Below the pieces are notes generated by a model. The model was not told the DNA's origin. It saw only the letters and a program-made list of their open reading frames with translations, and ran no database searches. DNA of 51,844 bases from Phycisphaeraceae bacterium (GTDB taxonomy: Bacteria > Planctomycetota > Phycisphaerae > Phycisphaerales > Phycisphaeraceae), in NCBI GenBank assembly GCA_002716625.1, contig PBAS01000024.1, forward strand, positions 1 through 51,844. Direction: 5' to 3'. A program made the translations under genes and the position numbers. Shown here piece by piece: positions 37,548-46,406 of the stretch (positions are counted from its first letter, which is position 1; each line of letters starts with the position of its first letter).

Positions 37548-37916
37548 CTACTCGATTGCGAATCCCGATTCCTGCCATTCACGGAACCCGCCGTCCATGG
37601 AGACCACGTTCGTATACCCCATCTTTTGCAGGTTATCCGCTGCCAATGCAGATCGAAATCCGCCACCACAATACAGGACAATGTCGGCGCCAGTATCGGG
37701 AACTGCAGTTTCAATATCACGCTCAATGATGCCCTTACCCATGGGCATGGCGCCAGGTAGATGACCGGTAGCCCATTCACTTTCCTCGCGAACATCCACC
37801 AGGTAAAAAACATCTCCTTCGTCTAATCGATGCTTTATGTGCTGGGTTGTCACCTCCCGGACTCGTTGCCTGGTCTGATCTACAATCTTGAGGAAGCGGG
37901 GGGAATGCTTAGCCAT
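37548..37916 (-). CDS. Single-domain rhodanese-like protein (122 aa)
   Basis: The product is a single rhodanese domain with the active-site loop CGGGFR (Cys83, Arg88), the VDVREESEWATGHLPGA motif and the closing MDGGFREW. It would carry a persulfide on Cys83 and transfer sulfur. The start is supported by AGGATGA before ATG. It lies between a STAS protein and the epimerase in a minus-strand run that also contains moaA, so a role in sulfur delivery for molybdopterin is conceivable, but no other molybdenum cofactor gene is nearby. Confidence 0.88.
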   Translation of the reverse strand: MAKHSPRFLKIVDQTRQRVREVTTQHIKHRLDEGDVFYLVDVREESEWATGHLPGAMPMGKGIIERDIETAVPDTGADIVLYCGGGFRSALAADNLQKMGYTNVVSMDGGFREWQESGFAIE

Positions 37917-37952
37917 TGATTCATCCTGTGGGATGTCAGGATATTATTGCCG

Positions 37953-38324
37953 TTAAAGGTCTGTCGCTGCATCCTGCGTGGTTGAATAGATCTTGAGCAA
38001 CTTTTCCAATTGGCTGATCTTGACCACATTAGACAATGAAGGCGACAAAGATGCCAGACGTACTTCACCGTTCATCTTTTGTGCGGTTCTATGAAGATCA
38101 ACGAGGACACCAAGCATTGCTGATGAAACGTGGTCAAGGTTGGAAAAATCAATGATCATCTTTGGCTGTCCGGACTTTACAACCAACTGCTCCAACTGTT
38201 TGCCAACGATCTGAATAATGCCCTGATCAATCAGGTGATCGACCATGAAAATAACGATCTGAATGGTACCACGCCTCTCAACTACGAAAGCTGATGGCCC
38301 CGAATCGGGAATGCCGTTTTCCAT
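37953..38324 (-). CDS. STAS domain protein, anti-sigma factor antagonist type (123 aa)
   Basis: The chain shows the STAS pattern of SpoIIAA-like antagonists: MIIDFSNLDHVSSAMLGVLVDLHRTAQKMNGEVRLASLSPS, with Ser67/Ser68 at the position that is phosphorylated in the family. Such proteins bind an anti-sigma factor kinase and release a sigma factor or partner. No cognate kinase is in the window. ATG 38324 is chosen because further upstream codons overlap a possible small ORF; the ribosome site is weak and the frame is open to 38375. Confidence 0.8.
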   Translation of the reverse strand: MENGIPDSGPSAFVVERRGTIQIVIFMVDHLIDQGIIQIVGKQLEQLVVKSGQPKMIIDFSNLDHVSSAMLGVLVDLHRTAQKMNGEVRLASLSPSLSNVVKISQLEKLLKIYSTTQDAATDL

Positions 38325-38337
38325 TTGACTGCTCAAC

Positions 38338-38469
38338 TTACATGCCTGGCAATTCGCAGACACCCATGGAGGCACTATTCATCATCATCCAACCAATGAC
38401 TATCGGCTCATCGGCATGTCCGGTGCTGATATGAACCCCAATAATCCTATTTCCGTGACATCGAATCAT
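38338..38469 (-). CDS. Possible 43-residue protein between moaA and the STAS gene
   Basis: An ORF from ATG 38469 fills the gap between moaA and the STAS gene exactly, overlapping the last codons of moaA and stopping 13 bp before the STAS ATG. The product (MIRCHGNRIIGVHISTGHAD...) looks protein-like with a hydrophobic centre and matches no family I recognise. No ribosome site precedes it. It may equally be untranslated spacer. Confidence 0.25.
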   Translation of the reverse strand: MIRCHGNRIIGVHISTGHADEPIVIGWMMMNSASMGVCELPGM

Positions 38470-38479
38470 TAAATGGCGC

Positions 38480-39487
38480 TTATCCACCAATATAAGACAT
38501 CTCCACTTTTGAAAGCGAGGGAGCTTGAGCGGCACGAAGCTCTGAATAGCGATCTTTCCGACTGTGCCAGATCGAATCAATGACCTGAGTCAGGTCATGG
38601 GGGCTAGAACCGCTCCGAAGCAAATGCCGCAGATCATGACCCTGCGAAGAAAACAGGCAGGTATACACCTTGCCATCCGCTGAGACCCTGGCACGCGTAC
38701 AGTCTGTACAAAATGGCTGGGACACCGAAGCAATGAAACCGACTTCACCACCGCCATCCACGTAACGCCATCGACGAGCAACCTCGCCCTGGTAATTCGG
38801 CTCAAGAGGCTCTAGGGGCATGACCGCATTAATTCGATCCACAAGTATTGCGACTGGGACCACATCAACAAGTTGCCAGCCGTTGGTCGCACCCACATCC
38901 ATATATTCGATAAAGCGAATGATGTGACCGGTACCATGAAATTGACGTGCCAGATCAACAACCAGGTGGTCATTGACATTCTTTTTGACCACCACGTTGA
39001 TCTTGATCGGCCCCAGACCTGCAGCTTCAGCAGCCTGGATGCCTTCCATGACCTGCGATACGGCAATATCCGAATCCGTCATGGCCGCGAACACCTCCGT
39101 ATCGACTGCGTCAAGGCTTACCGTCAATCTCTGCAGTCCGGCATCGGCCAACGCCTGCGCATACTGCTGCAACAAGGCGCCATTGGTGGTAAGCGTCAGG
39201 TCTTCCAATCCTGGTATGACCGAAAGCATTTTCACCAATTGCGGCAGTTGACGCCTTAACAATGGCTCACCTCCGGTGATTCGAACCTTCCGGGTTCCCA
39301 GTTGGACAAAAGCCTTCACGACCCGTGTGATTTCTTCGTAGGAAAGCATCTGCTGCCTGGAAAGAAATTGATAATCGCGTCCAAAGATTTCACGGGGCAT
39401 GCAATACGTGCACCGCATGTTGCATCGATCCGTGACGGAAAGCCGAAGATCGCCAAGCGACCTGCCGAGTTGATCAACTGCAGTCAT
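38480..39487 (-). CDS. moaA: GTP 3',8-cyclase MoaA (335 aa)
   Basis: MoaA is a radical SAM enzyme that, with MoaC, turns GTP into cyclic pyranopterin monophosphate, the first step of molybdenum cofactor synthesis. The N-terminal SAM cluster is Cys22/Cys26/Cys29 (CNMRCTYC). The C-terminal GTP-binding cluster is present as FCTDCTRARVSADGKVYTC. GGEPLLR, KINVVVKKNVND and the C-terminal Gly-Gly (MSYIGG) are also typical. Length is normal. It starts 9 bp after the HlyD-like gene and is apparently in one operon with it. No other molybdenum cofactor gene is in the window. Confidence 0.92.
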   Translation of the reverse strand: MTAVDQLGRSLGDLRLSVTDRCNMRCTYCMPREIFGRDYQFLSRQQMLSYEEITRVVKAFVQLGTRKVRITGGEPLLRRQLPQLVKMLSVIPGLEDLTLTTNGALLQQYAQALADAGLQRLTVSLDAVDTEVFAAMTDSDIAVSQVMEGIQAAEAAGLGPIKINVVVKKNVNDHLVVDLARQFHGTGHIIRFIEYMDVGATNGWQLVDVVPVAILVDRINAVMPLEPLEPNYQGEVARRWRYVDGGGEVGFIASVSQPFCTDCTRARVSADGKVYTCLFSSQGHDLRHLLRSGSSPHDLTQVIDSIWHSRKDRYSELRAAQAPSLSKVEMSYIGG

Positions 39488-39496
39488 ATAAATATT

Positions 39497-40126
39497 TTAA
39501 CCATCTACAGGATTCAATGATCTCGGGGCCTTTTCGGCAATGCGCCTGAATTGCCGTGATTCCCGAAGGACTGGTGGAATATACAACTGTAAACGCTCCA
39601 CGTCGGTATATGCGGCGATCGGACTCTGATTGATGGCCAACTGCCATAACCCATTAAGCGTTGACACGAAACCAATCATCACCTTGGCCTGGCATCCCTG
39701 GCCAGCGGGAAAAGGTTGGTCAACTGGCGGGCTCACGATTGCAACTGACAAGCGGACATGAGAATCCATCGATTCAACTATTTTCTCCTTAACAATGCCC
39801 CACAAATCGTCAGCCACCCCAACGATGCGAAGAGAAACGGGATGTCCCACCAGGACCTGCTCCGATTCGTTCACCGGGCAAATTAGGGTGACCGTGCCAG
39901 CCCCGTCGTTCGAGAAACCGCCTGAACCATCCGTTGACCCAGCCAGTGAAACTTGGACCACCATGTCCGTTGTACTTGCCAAAACCATGGTCACCAGAAC
40001 GATCAATAGAAAACCGCTCCAAAGGATACGCCCCAACCAACCGCGACTTGGCCAATGTTGCCCTTCAGCAAAATGGGGCTCAGGTCGGCCGAGTAAAGGC
40101 GTGGATGATCCTTGTTCCTGGCTCAT
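39497..40126 (-). CDS. Short HlyD-like membrane-anchored protein (209 aa)
   Basis: A polar N-terminus of about 30 residues precedes one membrane helix (about 33-53, GRILWSGFLLIVLVTMVLAS). The rest resembles the beta-barrel part of a HlyD-type membrane fusion protein: VTLICPVNESEQVLVGHPVSLRIVG, a GIVKEKIVES segment, and PAGQGCQAKVMIG. The lipoyl halves and coiled coil of a full adaptor are missing, so it is about half the usual length. The start codon overlaps the ABC exporter stop by 4 bp (ATGA), so the two are translationally coupled and very probably work together. Confidence 0.6.
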   Translation of the reverse strand: MSQEQGSSTPLLGRPEPHFAEGQHWPSRGWLGRILWSGFLLIVLVTMVLASTTDMVVQVSLAGSTDGSGGFSNDGAGTVTLICPVNESEQVLVGHPVSLRIVGVADDLWGIVKEKIVESMDSHVRLSVAIVSPPVDQPFPAGQGCQAKVMIGFVSTLNGLWQLAINQSPIAAYTDVERLQLYIPPVLRESRQFRRIAEKAPRSLNPVDG

Positions 40127-42219
40127 TGGTTCACACTCGCCTTCGTATAAACCTGTGAAAGGTGGTCGTAGAGCTGCTCGCCCTGGGCCTGAGCCTGGGC
40201 AACCAGGTCATCGTAGGCCCCAACCGGTGCGACTTGCCCATTATCCAAAACACAATAGATCCGGGAACACTGGCGCAAGGTTGTCCACCGATGACTGATT
40301 GCCAGTGTCGTGCGGTCCGCCATTAAACGTTCCAGGGCCCGTTGGATCCGTGTCTCGGTAATATTGTCTAGATTACTGGTTGCTTCATCGAGGATCAGAA
40401 TCCGCGGGTTGCGTAACGCCGCCCGGGCAATCGCCAGCCGCTGGCGTTCACCACCGGAAAGCTTCATGCCGTGCGGACCGACCAGGGTGTTATAGCCATC
40501 GGGCAGTTTGTTGATGAAATCATGAGCATCAGCAAGCTTCGCGGCAGCAATGACCTCATCAATCGATGCCTGCGGTTTACCCATCCGAATGACATGCCCA
40601 ATTCGCGAGTTGATGATGTGCGCATCTTGAAGCACAACTGCCAGTTGGGTCGTGCGAAACCAATCAATATCCAGATCCTGATAGTCATAACCGTCGAACT
40701 GGATTGTCCCGTCATCGGGTTCATACTCACGACTGATGAGCCGAGCCAGGGTTGTTTTTCCACTACCGGTTCGACCTATCAATCCGATGTGATCGCCCGG
40801 ATGGATGCACATATCCACATTGGCCAGTACCATTCGGCCAAGAACATAGCTGAAGTTGACATCCACAAGTTCAATTTGACCTTTGAGGATCTTGGGATGT
40901 CTTTCGGACACGAGCGGGGTATGAACGGTTTCTTTTTCCCGGCCCACAAACTCCAGTGTGTCACTGACGCGAGAAAGGGCACCTTGGATGTTCATCAGGA
41001 CCCCGTAGGCATCAAGAATGGGACGATATAGCTGGGCCGCAATAAAGACTAGCATCATGAACATTCCCGGACTGATCTCACCGCGAGCAGCAAGCCATCC
41101 GGTCAATGCAAAGATCCCAACATTGCAAAGGTGCCCGGTCAACTCCACGAAAAAATGCCAATCCGCGCTGATCCAGTCGCGAGCCACGGACGTGTTTCGA
41201 TTTTCATAAATAAATGCATCCGTACGATCGGCTGCCGCCTTGTGAACACCAAATGCCCGGAATACTTCATGGTGTTCAACCCGCTCGGTCACGAGATCCT
41301 TGATGTGGTAGTAGTAGTCATTGACGCGATGCCAGGCCCGCCGAAATCGCCAACGATAACGAATTTGAAGCACCATATTGATCGGCAGGGCGGCGATCCC
41401 CAGAGCCGCAATCCGCCAATCGATCAGCAGCAGGACAATCAGGAACACAAAGGAAACCGCCACTCCTACGACGGTACGCAACACGTTATTACTCAAAAGT
41501 TGCAATACTGAAGCCACGTTCTCCTGGGTCAATGTCGCCACCTGCTGGGCTTCAATCTCCATGAACTGAAGGGGATGCAGCCTTTCGATGGCATCATTGC
41601 AATCCCTACGGAAATCATGAATCACCCGATGGCTCACTGCGTAGGTACGCCGGCTATAGGCCCGCATATTCAAGCTGGCAAACAGTGATGAAATCAGCAA
41701 GCCACCCACACACAAAAACACCACGGTGGTATCACCCGGCAACACTCCGGCATCCAGAATCACCTTTGCGAGCCATGGGTTGAGAACACCAACGGCTACA
41801 GCGATCAGAATATGGACAAACAGAAGACCAATCTGCCAACGGTAAGGCTGAAAATAAACCCATAACCGACGCACCAAATCACGTTCGATCATATCCTCCC
41901 ATCCCGCTCGACGTTCCCTGTAAACTATCTTGTCGTCGACTGCGGATGCACTTTCCCGGGCGATAAAGTCCTCCAGTTTGCCGCGAAGGAACGATTGGGA
42001 CTGATTGGATTTTTTTGAATGGCCCCGGGTGATACTGGACACTGCCGGGTCATCATTACCGGGCGAAGTTGCCTGCTGCCCTGATTGCCGCCAATTGGGT
42101 TGGGCGACTTCACCGAGCCGCTGGCCGCGAATCCGGCGAATGAACCGGTGACGAATGGCGGCCATCGCAGCAAAGACCAACGCAAGAAACGGCCGTTCAA
42201 TATTATCGTTTGTCTTCAT
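40123..42219 (-). CDS. ABC exporter, fused permease and ATPase, with long N-terminal extension (698 aa)
   Basis: A half-transporter with six membrane helices (about 130-400) and a C-terminal ATPase. The nucleotide-binding motifs are complete: Walker A GRTGSGKTT, signature LSGGERQR, Walker B ILILDEATS, and switch His in ISHRW. About 100 polar, basic residues precede the first helix, longer than in MsbA-type exporters, and contain no peptidase domain. ATG 42219 follows CCAGGAAATA. The 20 codons further upstream lack a ribosome site. It lies between a Zn-dehydrogenase and the HlyD-like gene in one operon; substrate unknown. Confidence 0.9.
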   Translation of the reverse strand: MKTNDNIERPFLALVFAAMAAIRHRFIRRIRGQRLGEVAQPNWRQSGQQATSPGNDDPAVSSITRGHSKKSNQSQSFLRGKLEDFIARESASAVDDKIVYRERRAGWEDMIERDLVRRLWVYFQPYRWQIGLLFVHILIAVAVGVLNPWLAKVILDAGVLPGDTTVVFLCVGGLLISSLFASLNMRAYSRRTYAVSHRVIHDFRRDCNDAIERLHPLQFMEIEAQQVATLTQENVASVLQLLSNNVLRTVVGVAVSFVFLIVLLLIDWRIAALGIAALPINMVLQIRYRWRFRRAWHRVNDYYYHIKDLVTERVEHHEVFRAFGVHKAAADRTDAFIYENRNTSVARDWISADWHFFVELTGHLCNVGIFALTGWLAARGEISPGMFMMLVFIAAQLYRPILDAYGVLMNIQGALSRVSDTLEFVGREKETVHTPLVSERHPKILKGQIELVDVNFSYVLGRMVLANVDMCIHPGDHIGLIGRTGSGKTTLARLISREYEPDDGTIQFDGYDYQDLDIDWFRTTQLAVVLQDAHIINSRIGHVIRMGKPQASIDEVIAAAKLADAHDFINKLPDGYNTLVGPHGMKLSGGERQRLAIARAALRNPRILILDEATSNLDNITETRIQRALERLMADRTTLAISHRWTTLRQCSRIYCVLDNGQVAPVGAYDDLVAQAQAQGEQLYDHLSQVYTKASVNQ

Positions 42220-42275
42220 TATTTCCTGGCAGTGAGGTGGGTGTTGATATAACCCATGGTTCGTCGCGACATATT

Positions 42276-43301
42276 TCAAACCGCAATCATTGCTTTAACG
42301 ACCTGCGTTGCCGGATCCAGCCATGACGGAAACTGCTCGGCAAATTCATCAAAGGACGAACGATGGGTAATCCAGGGAGTCGTGTCGATCTGTCCCGACT
42401 CAATCATTGAGATGATTCTTGGAAATTCAGACGATGGCGCATTGCGGCTGGCCAGAAGCGACATCTCTTTTCGATGCAGATCCGCATCACTAAAGGTGAT
42501 ATCCGCCTTGATCAAGCCGACGAAAACAAGCCGACCTCCGGCCGCCACATAACCAAATGCAGTCGTCATGGAAGCGGCGTTACCGGTGGCGTCAAAAACC
42601 GCGGTCGGCAATTGATTGTCCGTCATGTCCTTGAGGTTTGATAGATCCGGTGCGACCGAACGGATTGTTTTAATGCCCGGTAGTTTCTCGTGTGCAAAGC
42701 GAAGCCGGTGCTCATTGACATCCAGCACAATCACGCGTGCACCGGCCGCCTGGGCAAACTGAATTGCCCCCAGTCCAATGGGACCGGCACCAATGACCAT
42801 TACATTTTCACCTGGCTGAACATCAGCCCGCTGAACGGCATGGGCCCCAATCCCCAAGGTTTCAACCAGCGCAAGTTGATCCACCGAAAGTAAACTTGAT
42901 TTATGCAACTTGGCAGCCGGGACCTTTAGGTACTTGCACATCCCGCCATCCACATGAACACCAAGAACTGCCAGTTGCGTACAGCAATTTGTCTTCCCTG
43001 CCCGGCACGCCACACAATGACCACAGTGAAGGTATGGCTCAACTGCACAGGAATCACCCGGTCGCAGGCCACACGTTACGGTCCCATGACCGCCCACGTC
43101 CACAAGACGAACACCCAGTTCATGACCCAGAACACGGGGATATGTAACGATGGGATGGGTTCCTCGAAAAGCGTGCTGATCGGTTCCACATATTCCAATC
43201 CGCTCAACACGGACAATTGCCTCCCCCGCGCCTGGCTGGCCAGGTTCATCCCTGTCTTCAGTAATGAATTGGCCCGGCTGTTTTAGGACAATGGTTTTCA
43301 T
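42276..43301 (-). CDS. Zinc-dependent medium-chain dehydrogenase (341 aa)
   Basis: This is an alcohol/polyol dehydrogenase of the MDR superfamily. The catalytic zinc ligands are Cys38 (GICGTD), His60 and Glu61 (LGHE). The structural zinc ligands are Cys93, Cys96, Cys99 and Cys107 with the classic spacing. The Rossmann fold shows VIGAGPIGLGAIQ followed by VIVLDVNEHR. Sugar-acid and polyol dehydrogenases of this shape oxidise a hydroxyl group using NAD(P). Given the neighbouring sugar genes, a sugar or sugar-alcohol substrate is likely. It heads the minus-strand run and is divergent from the glycosyltransferase gene. Confidence 0.88.
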   Translation of the reverse strand: MKTIVLKQPGQFITEDRDEPGQPGAGEAIVRVERIGICGTDQHAFRGTHPIVTYPRVLGHELGVRLVDVGGHGTVTCGLRPGDSCAVEPYLHCGHCVACRAGKTNCCTQLAVLGVHVDGGMCKYLKVPAAKLHKSSLLSVDQLALVETLGIGAHAVQRADVQPGENVMVIGAGPIGLGAIQFAQAAGARVIVLDVNEHRLRFAHEKLPGIKTIRSVAPDLSNLKDMTDNQLPTAVFDATGNAASMTTAFGYVAAGGRLVFVGLIKADITFSDADLHRKEMSLLASRNAPSSEFPRIISMIESGQIDTTPWITHRSSFDEFAEQFPSWLDPATQVVKAMIAV

Positions 43302-43392
43302 AAATAACCCGTTAGGAATTAAGGTATCCTATCACTTTTACAGGCGATTCAAACGCCCGCCGGATTCAAAAGAGGACGATCTGGATCATTAC

Positions 43393-44280
43393 ATGGACAC
43401 AAAACTACCAATCACTGTCTTGATTGCAGCCAAGAATGAACAGGCCAATATAGAGCGCTGCATCAGGTCACTTGCCCCGGCCCAAAGAGTGGTGCTTCTT
43501 GATTCACATAGCACAGATAAAACCGCAGCACTCGCCACGCAGGGCGGCGCCGAAGTAATTCAATTCGACTATGCGGGCGGTTACCCCAAGAAACGCCAAT
43601 GGGCTCTGGATCACCTGGAGATCAACTCTCCTTGGATTTTACTGCTAGATGCCGACGAGGTCGTGCCAGAAAAGCTGTGGCAGGAGATATCAAGGGTCAT
43701 CTCCTCGGCCCCGACACAGGAAGGCTTCCTCATCCGAAAGGGTTTCCATTTCATGGGGCGCCGCTTTCGGTTTGGGGGGTTCTCGCATGCTGCGCTTCTG
43801 CTATTCAAAAAAGGCACAGCCCGTTTTGAACATCTCGTGGATGAACCGGCAGATGCCCAGGACATGGAAGTTCACGAACGACTTATTGTTGATGGAGATG
43901 TTGGATCCATTGATACACCACTGATCCATGAAGATTTCAAGGGTCTTAAAGCTTACCTGGATCGCCACAACAAGTACTCCACGTGGGAAGCATGCTTGCG
44001 CAAACGGTTCCTGGACACCGGACAGTGGGGCGCTGACACGATCCAGGCCAACCTGTTTGGCAACGCTCAGGAACGACGACGTTTTCTCAAACAACTGGCG
44101 CTGAGAGTCCCCTGTGAGTCCCATTTGTGGATGCTGTACCATTATCTGTTCAAGCTCGGCATCCTTGAGGGTCGACCTGGTCTTATCGCCTGCCGGATTC
44201 GATCCCACTATATTGCACAAGTCCGCGCTAAACTGCTTGAGTTGAATATGCAGGGCAAACCTTGCTCCAAGGGGCGCTGA
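43393..44280 (+). CDS. Family 2 glycosyltransferase, WaaE-like (295 aa)
   Basis: The protein starts directly with a GT-A fold: TVLIAAKNEQANIERCIRSL, VVLLDSHSTDKTAALA, then PWILLLDADEVVPEKLWQEI with the metal-binding DAD. A second half (HEDFKGLKAYLDRHNKYSTWEA) is shared with lipopolysaccharide-core glycosyltransferases such as WaaE/KdtX. It probably transfers a sugar to a lipid or polysaccharide acceptor at the inner membrane. The frame is open upstream to 43264, but that would run into the divergent dehydrogenase start; ATG 43393 matches the family N-terminus. Confidence 0.8.
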   Translation: MDTKLPITVLIAAKNEQANIERCIRSLAPAQRVVLLDSHSTDKTAALATQGGAEVIQFDYAGGYPKKRQWALDHLEINSPWILLLDADEVVPEKLWQEISRVISSAPTQEGFLIRKGFHFMGRRFRFGGFSHAALLLFKKGTARFEHLVDEPADAQDMEVHERLIVDGDVGSIDTPLIHEDFKGLKAYLDRHNKYSTWEACLRKRFLDTGQWGADTIQANLFGNAQERRRFLKQLALRVPCESHLWMLYHYLFKLGILEGRPGLIACRIRSHYIAQVRAKLLELNMQGKPCSKGR

Positions 44281-44366
44281 TTTGTCATCGTAATGTTCCC
44301 ACAATCCTTGTGGCCACCGATGCAATACTCGCAACCCCACAAAGAAAACGTCGTCATGGTTTTTAA

Positions 44367-45755
44367 ATGACCCCCAATCAGATTCAGCAACTACGCCAGG
44401 CTATCAATCCCCAGCGGATCGTGTGCGACAAAGATGAACTGGCTCGACATAGCCATGACTGTTCACCACTAGCCGCAATCCGCAGACGCCGGGGAAACCA
44501 GGCAACCTGCCCCGATCTCATCGTACAGCCAGCAGACCACCAAGAGGTCTCTACAGTTCTCGCATGGGCCAGCAGCAACCAGGTTCCGGTCACCACATGG
44601 GGAGCTGGCTCGGCGGTTACCGGGGCGCCACTTGCCAGCAATGGCGGAATCTGCCTCGACCTGGCTAACCTGAACCAGACCCTAGAGATTAATCGCGAAA
44701 ACCTTACCACCCGGGTTGGTGCCGGCAAGCTTGGCGGTGAACTCGAAATGGAACTCAATGAACATGGCCTGACCTTGAATCACAGCCCTCAATCACTGGC
44801 CCAGTCCACGGTCGGTGGATGGCTGTCGACCCGGTCCAGTGGCCAGATGTCCAGTCGATACGGAAGCATTGAGGACCTGTGCGTCTCATTCACAGTTGTG
44901 CTGCCATCAGGAAAGATCATTGGGATGCCCAGCGCACCCAGGGCTGCGGTGGGTCCGGACATGCGGCAACTGTTTATCGGCGCAGAAGGAATGCTGGGCG
45001 TGATCACCGATGTAACACTCAAGATGTTTCAAATACCCGAATACCGCACGTTTGAATCATGCTATTTTCCTGATCTCAATAAGGGTCTATCCGCCCTGCA
45101 ACATGTCATGCAATCAGGACTGCGCCCGTTTTTACTTCGCTACTATGACGCCGACGAGGCACCACATGCGATGGTGGATCCCCAGTTCAAACACCCGGTT
45201 TTGTTTCTCGGTTGCGAGGGACCTGAGCATGTGACCAAAGCGGAAATGGCAACTGCAATTGACATCTGTCGCCATCATGAAGGGCAAACGATGGGGGGGC
45301 GGGCAGTTAAATCATGGATGAAACGGCGTTTTGACTTTTCAGGTATACAACGAATCATCGACAAACCTGGGGGCGTGGCAGAAACGATTGAAGTCTGTCA
45401 TTACTGGGATGGTATCCGCAACACCTATAATTCAATGCGGGCCGGGTTAAAACCACTGGCAGACCAGGTGGTTGGACATTTTTCGCATGCCTATCCCCAG
45501 GGTGTCTCGTTGTACTTCATTCTTTCTGGTTGCGCAGCAGATGATGCTTTGGCAGAAAAAAAACTTCTAAATATATGGTGGGTAGCCATGGAAACGTGCA
45601 TTCAAACCGGCGCAGCGATTTCACATCATCACGGTGTCGGCTTGTTGCGGCGCCAACCGGCACGGACCTATCTTGGTGAGGCAATAAGTGTTCTTGAAGG
45701 GATCAAACAGGCATTAGATCCCACCGGGATCATGAACCCCGGGAAACTGATCTAA
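44367..45755 (+). CDS. FAD-linked oxidase (GlcD / alkyl-DHAP synthase-like), 462 aa
   Basis: Residues about 50-230 form a PCMH-type FAD-binding domain (TTWGAGSAVTGAPLA, SPQSLAQSTVGGWLSTRSSGQMSSRYGSIED, AEGMLGVITDVTLK). The C-terminal domain ends in AISHHHGVGLLRRQ and LDPTGIMNPGKL, typical of FAD-oxidase_C members such as glycolate/lactate dehydrogenases and alkyl-DHAP synthase; SHHHGVG is closest to the latter. In an operon with an aldolase and sugar kinase it may oxidise a 2-hydroxy acid or an aldehyde-derived acid, but plasmalogen-type synthesis is an alternative. The aldolase follows at 22 bp. Confidence 0.8.
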   Translation: MTPNQIQQLRQAINPQRIVCDKDELARHSHDCSPLAAIRRRRGNQATCPDLIVQPADHQEVSTVLAWASSNQVPVTTWGAGSAVTGAPLASNGGICLDLANLNQTLEINRENLTTRVGAGKLGGELEMELNEHGLTLNHSPQSLAQSTVGGWLSTRSSGQMSSRYGSIEDLCVSFTVVLPSGKIIGMPSAPRAAVGPDMRQLFIGAEGMLGVITDVTLKMFQIPEYRTFESCYFPDLNKGLSALQHVMQSGLRPFLLRYYDADEAPHAMVDPQFKHPVLFLGCEGPEHVTKAEMATAIDICRHHEGQTMGGRAVKSWMKRRFDFSGIQRIIDKPGGVAETIEVCHYWDGIRNTYNSMRAGLKPLADQVVGHFSHAYPQGVSLYFILSGCAADDALAEKKLLNIWWVAMETCIQTGAAISHHHGVGLLRRQPARTYLGEAISVLEGIKQALDPTGIMNPGKLI

Positions 45756-45777
45756 CCCATAACGTGGAGATGTAAGC

Positions 45778-46398
45778 ATGGATCTCGACCAGATTGCCGT
45801 GGAAATGACCGAAGTCAGCGATAAACTAGTGCTGGCCGGACTGGTTCACCTTCTGGGAGGCAACTTCTCGGTTCGCCATGGAAATCAACTGGCAATTACT
45901 GGACACAGATCGGCCAAGAAAGCGCTTACACGCCATGACCTTTATGTTGGCGAGGTTGATCTTGATGATCAAATAACCGGAGCATCGGCCACCCTTCATA
46001 TGCATCGGGCGATCTATCGCAAGACCGATGCGAAGGCGGTCATTCACGCTCATCCCTATTACGCAACGCTGATCTCGTATTACACCGATATCGTGCGACC
46101 GATTGATGAGAATAATATTTACTATCTCGGCAAGGAAGTCTTCTGCATCCGCGCCGAGGGTTACATGATGTGGGACCGCCTGGCTGAACAAATGGCCGAT
46201 CTGCTGGTCAAGAGTCCCGCTGCCATTCTCAAGTGGCATGGCTCGTTCACGATTGGTGACTCGTTGTCAGACGCCTTCAACAACACGCAGGCCCTGGAGA
46301 TTGCGTCACGCCTGATTATTGACACTCAACGGTTCAAATCCACACTGGGTGAACCTGAACTGCCAGATTATGCCCCCGGACCAACCATTCAAAACTAG
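45778..46398 (+). CDS. Class II aldolase/adducin family protein, fuculose-phosphate aldolase-like (206 aa)
   Basis: The length and motif spacing match L-fuculose-1-phosphate aldolase (FucA): GGNFSVR near the start, the zinc site His90-x-His92 (IHAHPYY) and His154 (LKWHGSF). Such enzymes cleave a ketose 1-phosphate to DHAP and L-lactaldehyde. One oddity is that the acidic residue expected at the FucA Glu73 position (in P-S-S-E) is Thr72 here (ASATLHMH), which may change or remove aldolase chemistry. ATG is preceded by GTGGAGATGTAAGC. The FGGY kinase follows 8 bp after the stop, consistent with a kinase-aldolase pathway. Confidence 0.8.
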   Translation: MDLDQIAVEMTEVSDKLVLAGLVHLLGGNFSVRHGNQLAITGHRSAKKALTRHDLYVGEVDLDDQITGASATLHMHRAIYRKTDAKAVIHAHPYYATLISYYTDIVRPIDENNIYYLGKEVFCIRAEGYMMWDRLAEQMADLLVKSPAAILKWHGSFTIGDSLSDAFNNTQALEIASRLIIDTQRFKSTLGEPELPDYAPGPTIQN

Positions 46399-46406
46399 GC
46401 TCATCG

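Noticed and set aside
39795..40298. 167-codon plus-strand ORF
   Set aside because: Antisense to the HlyD-like gene and the exporter ATPase; rich in Pro/Arg as expected for a shadow frame.
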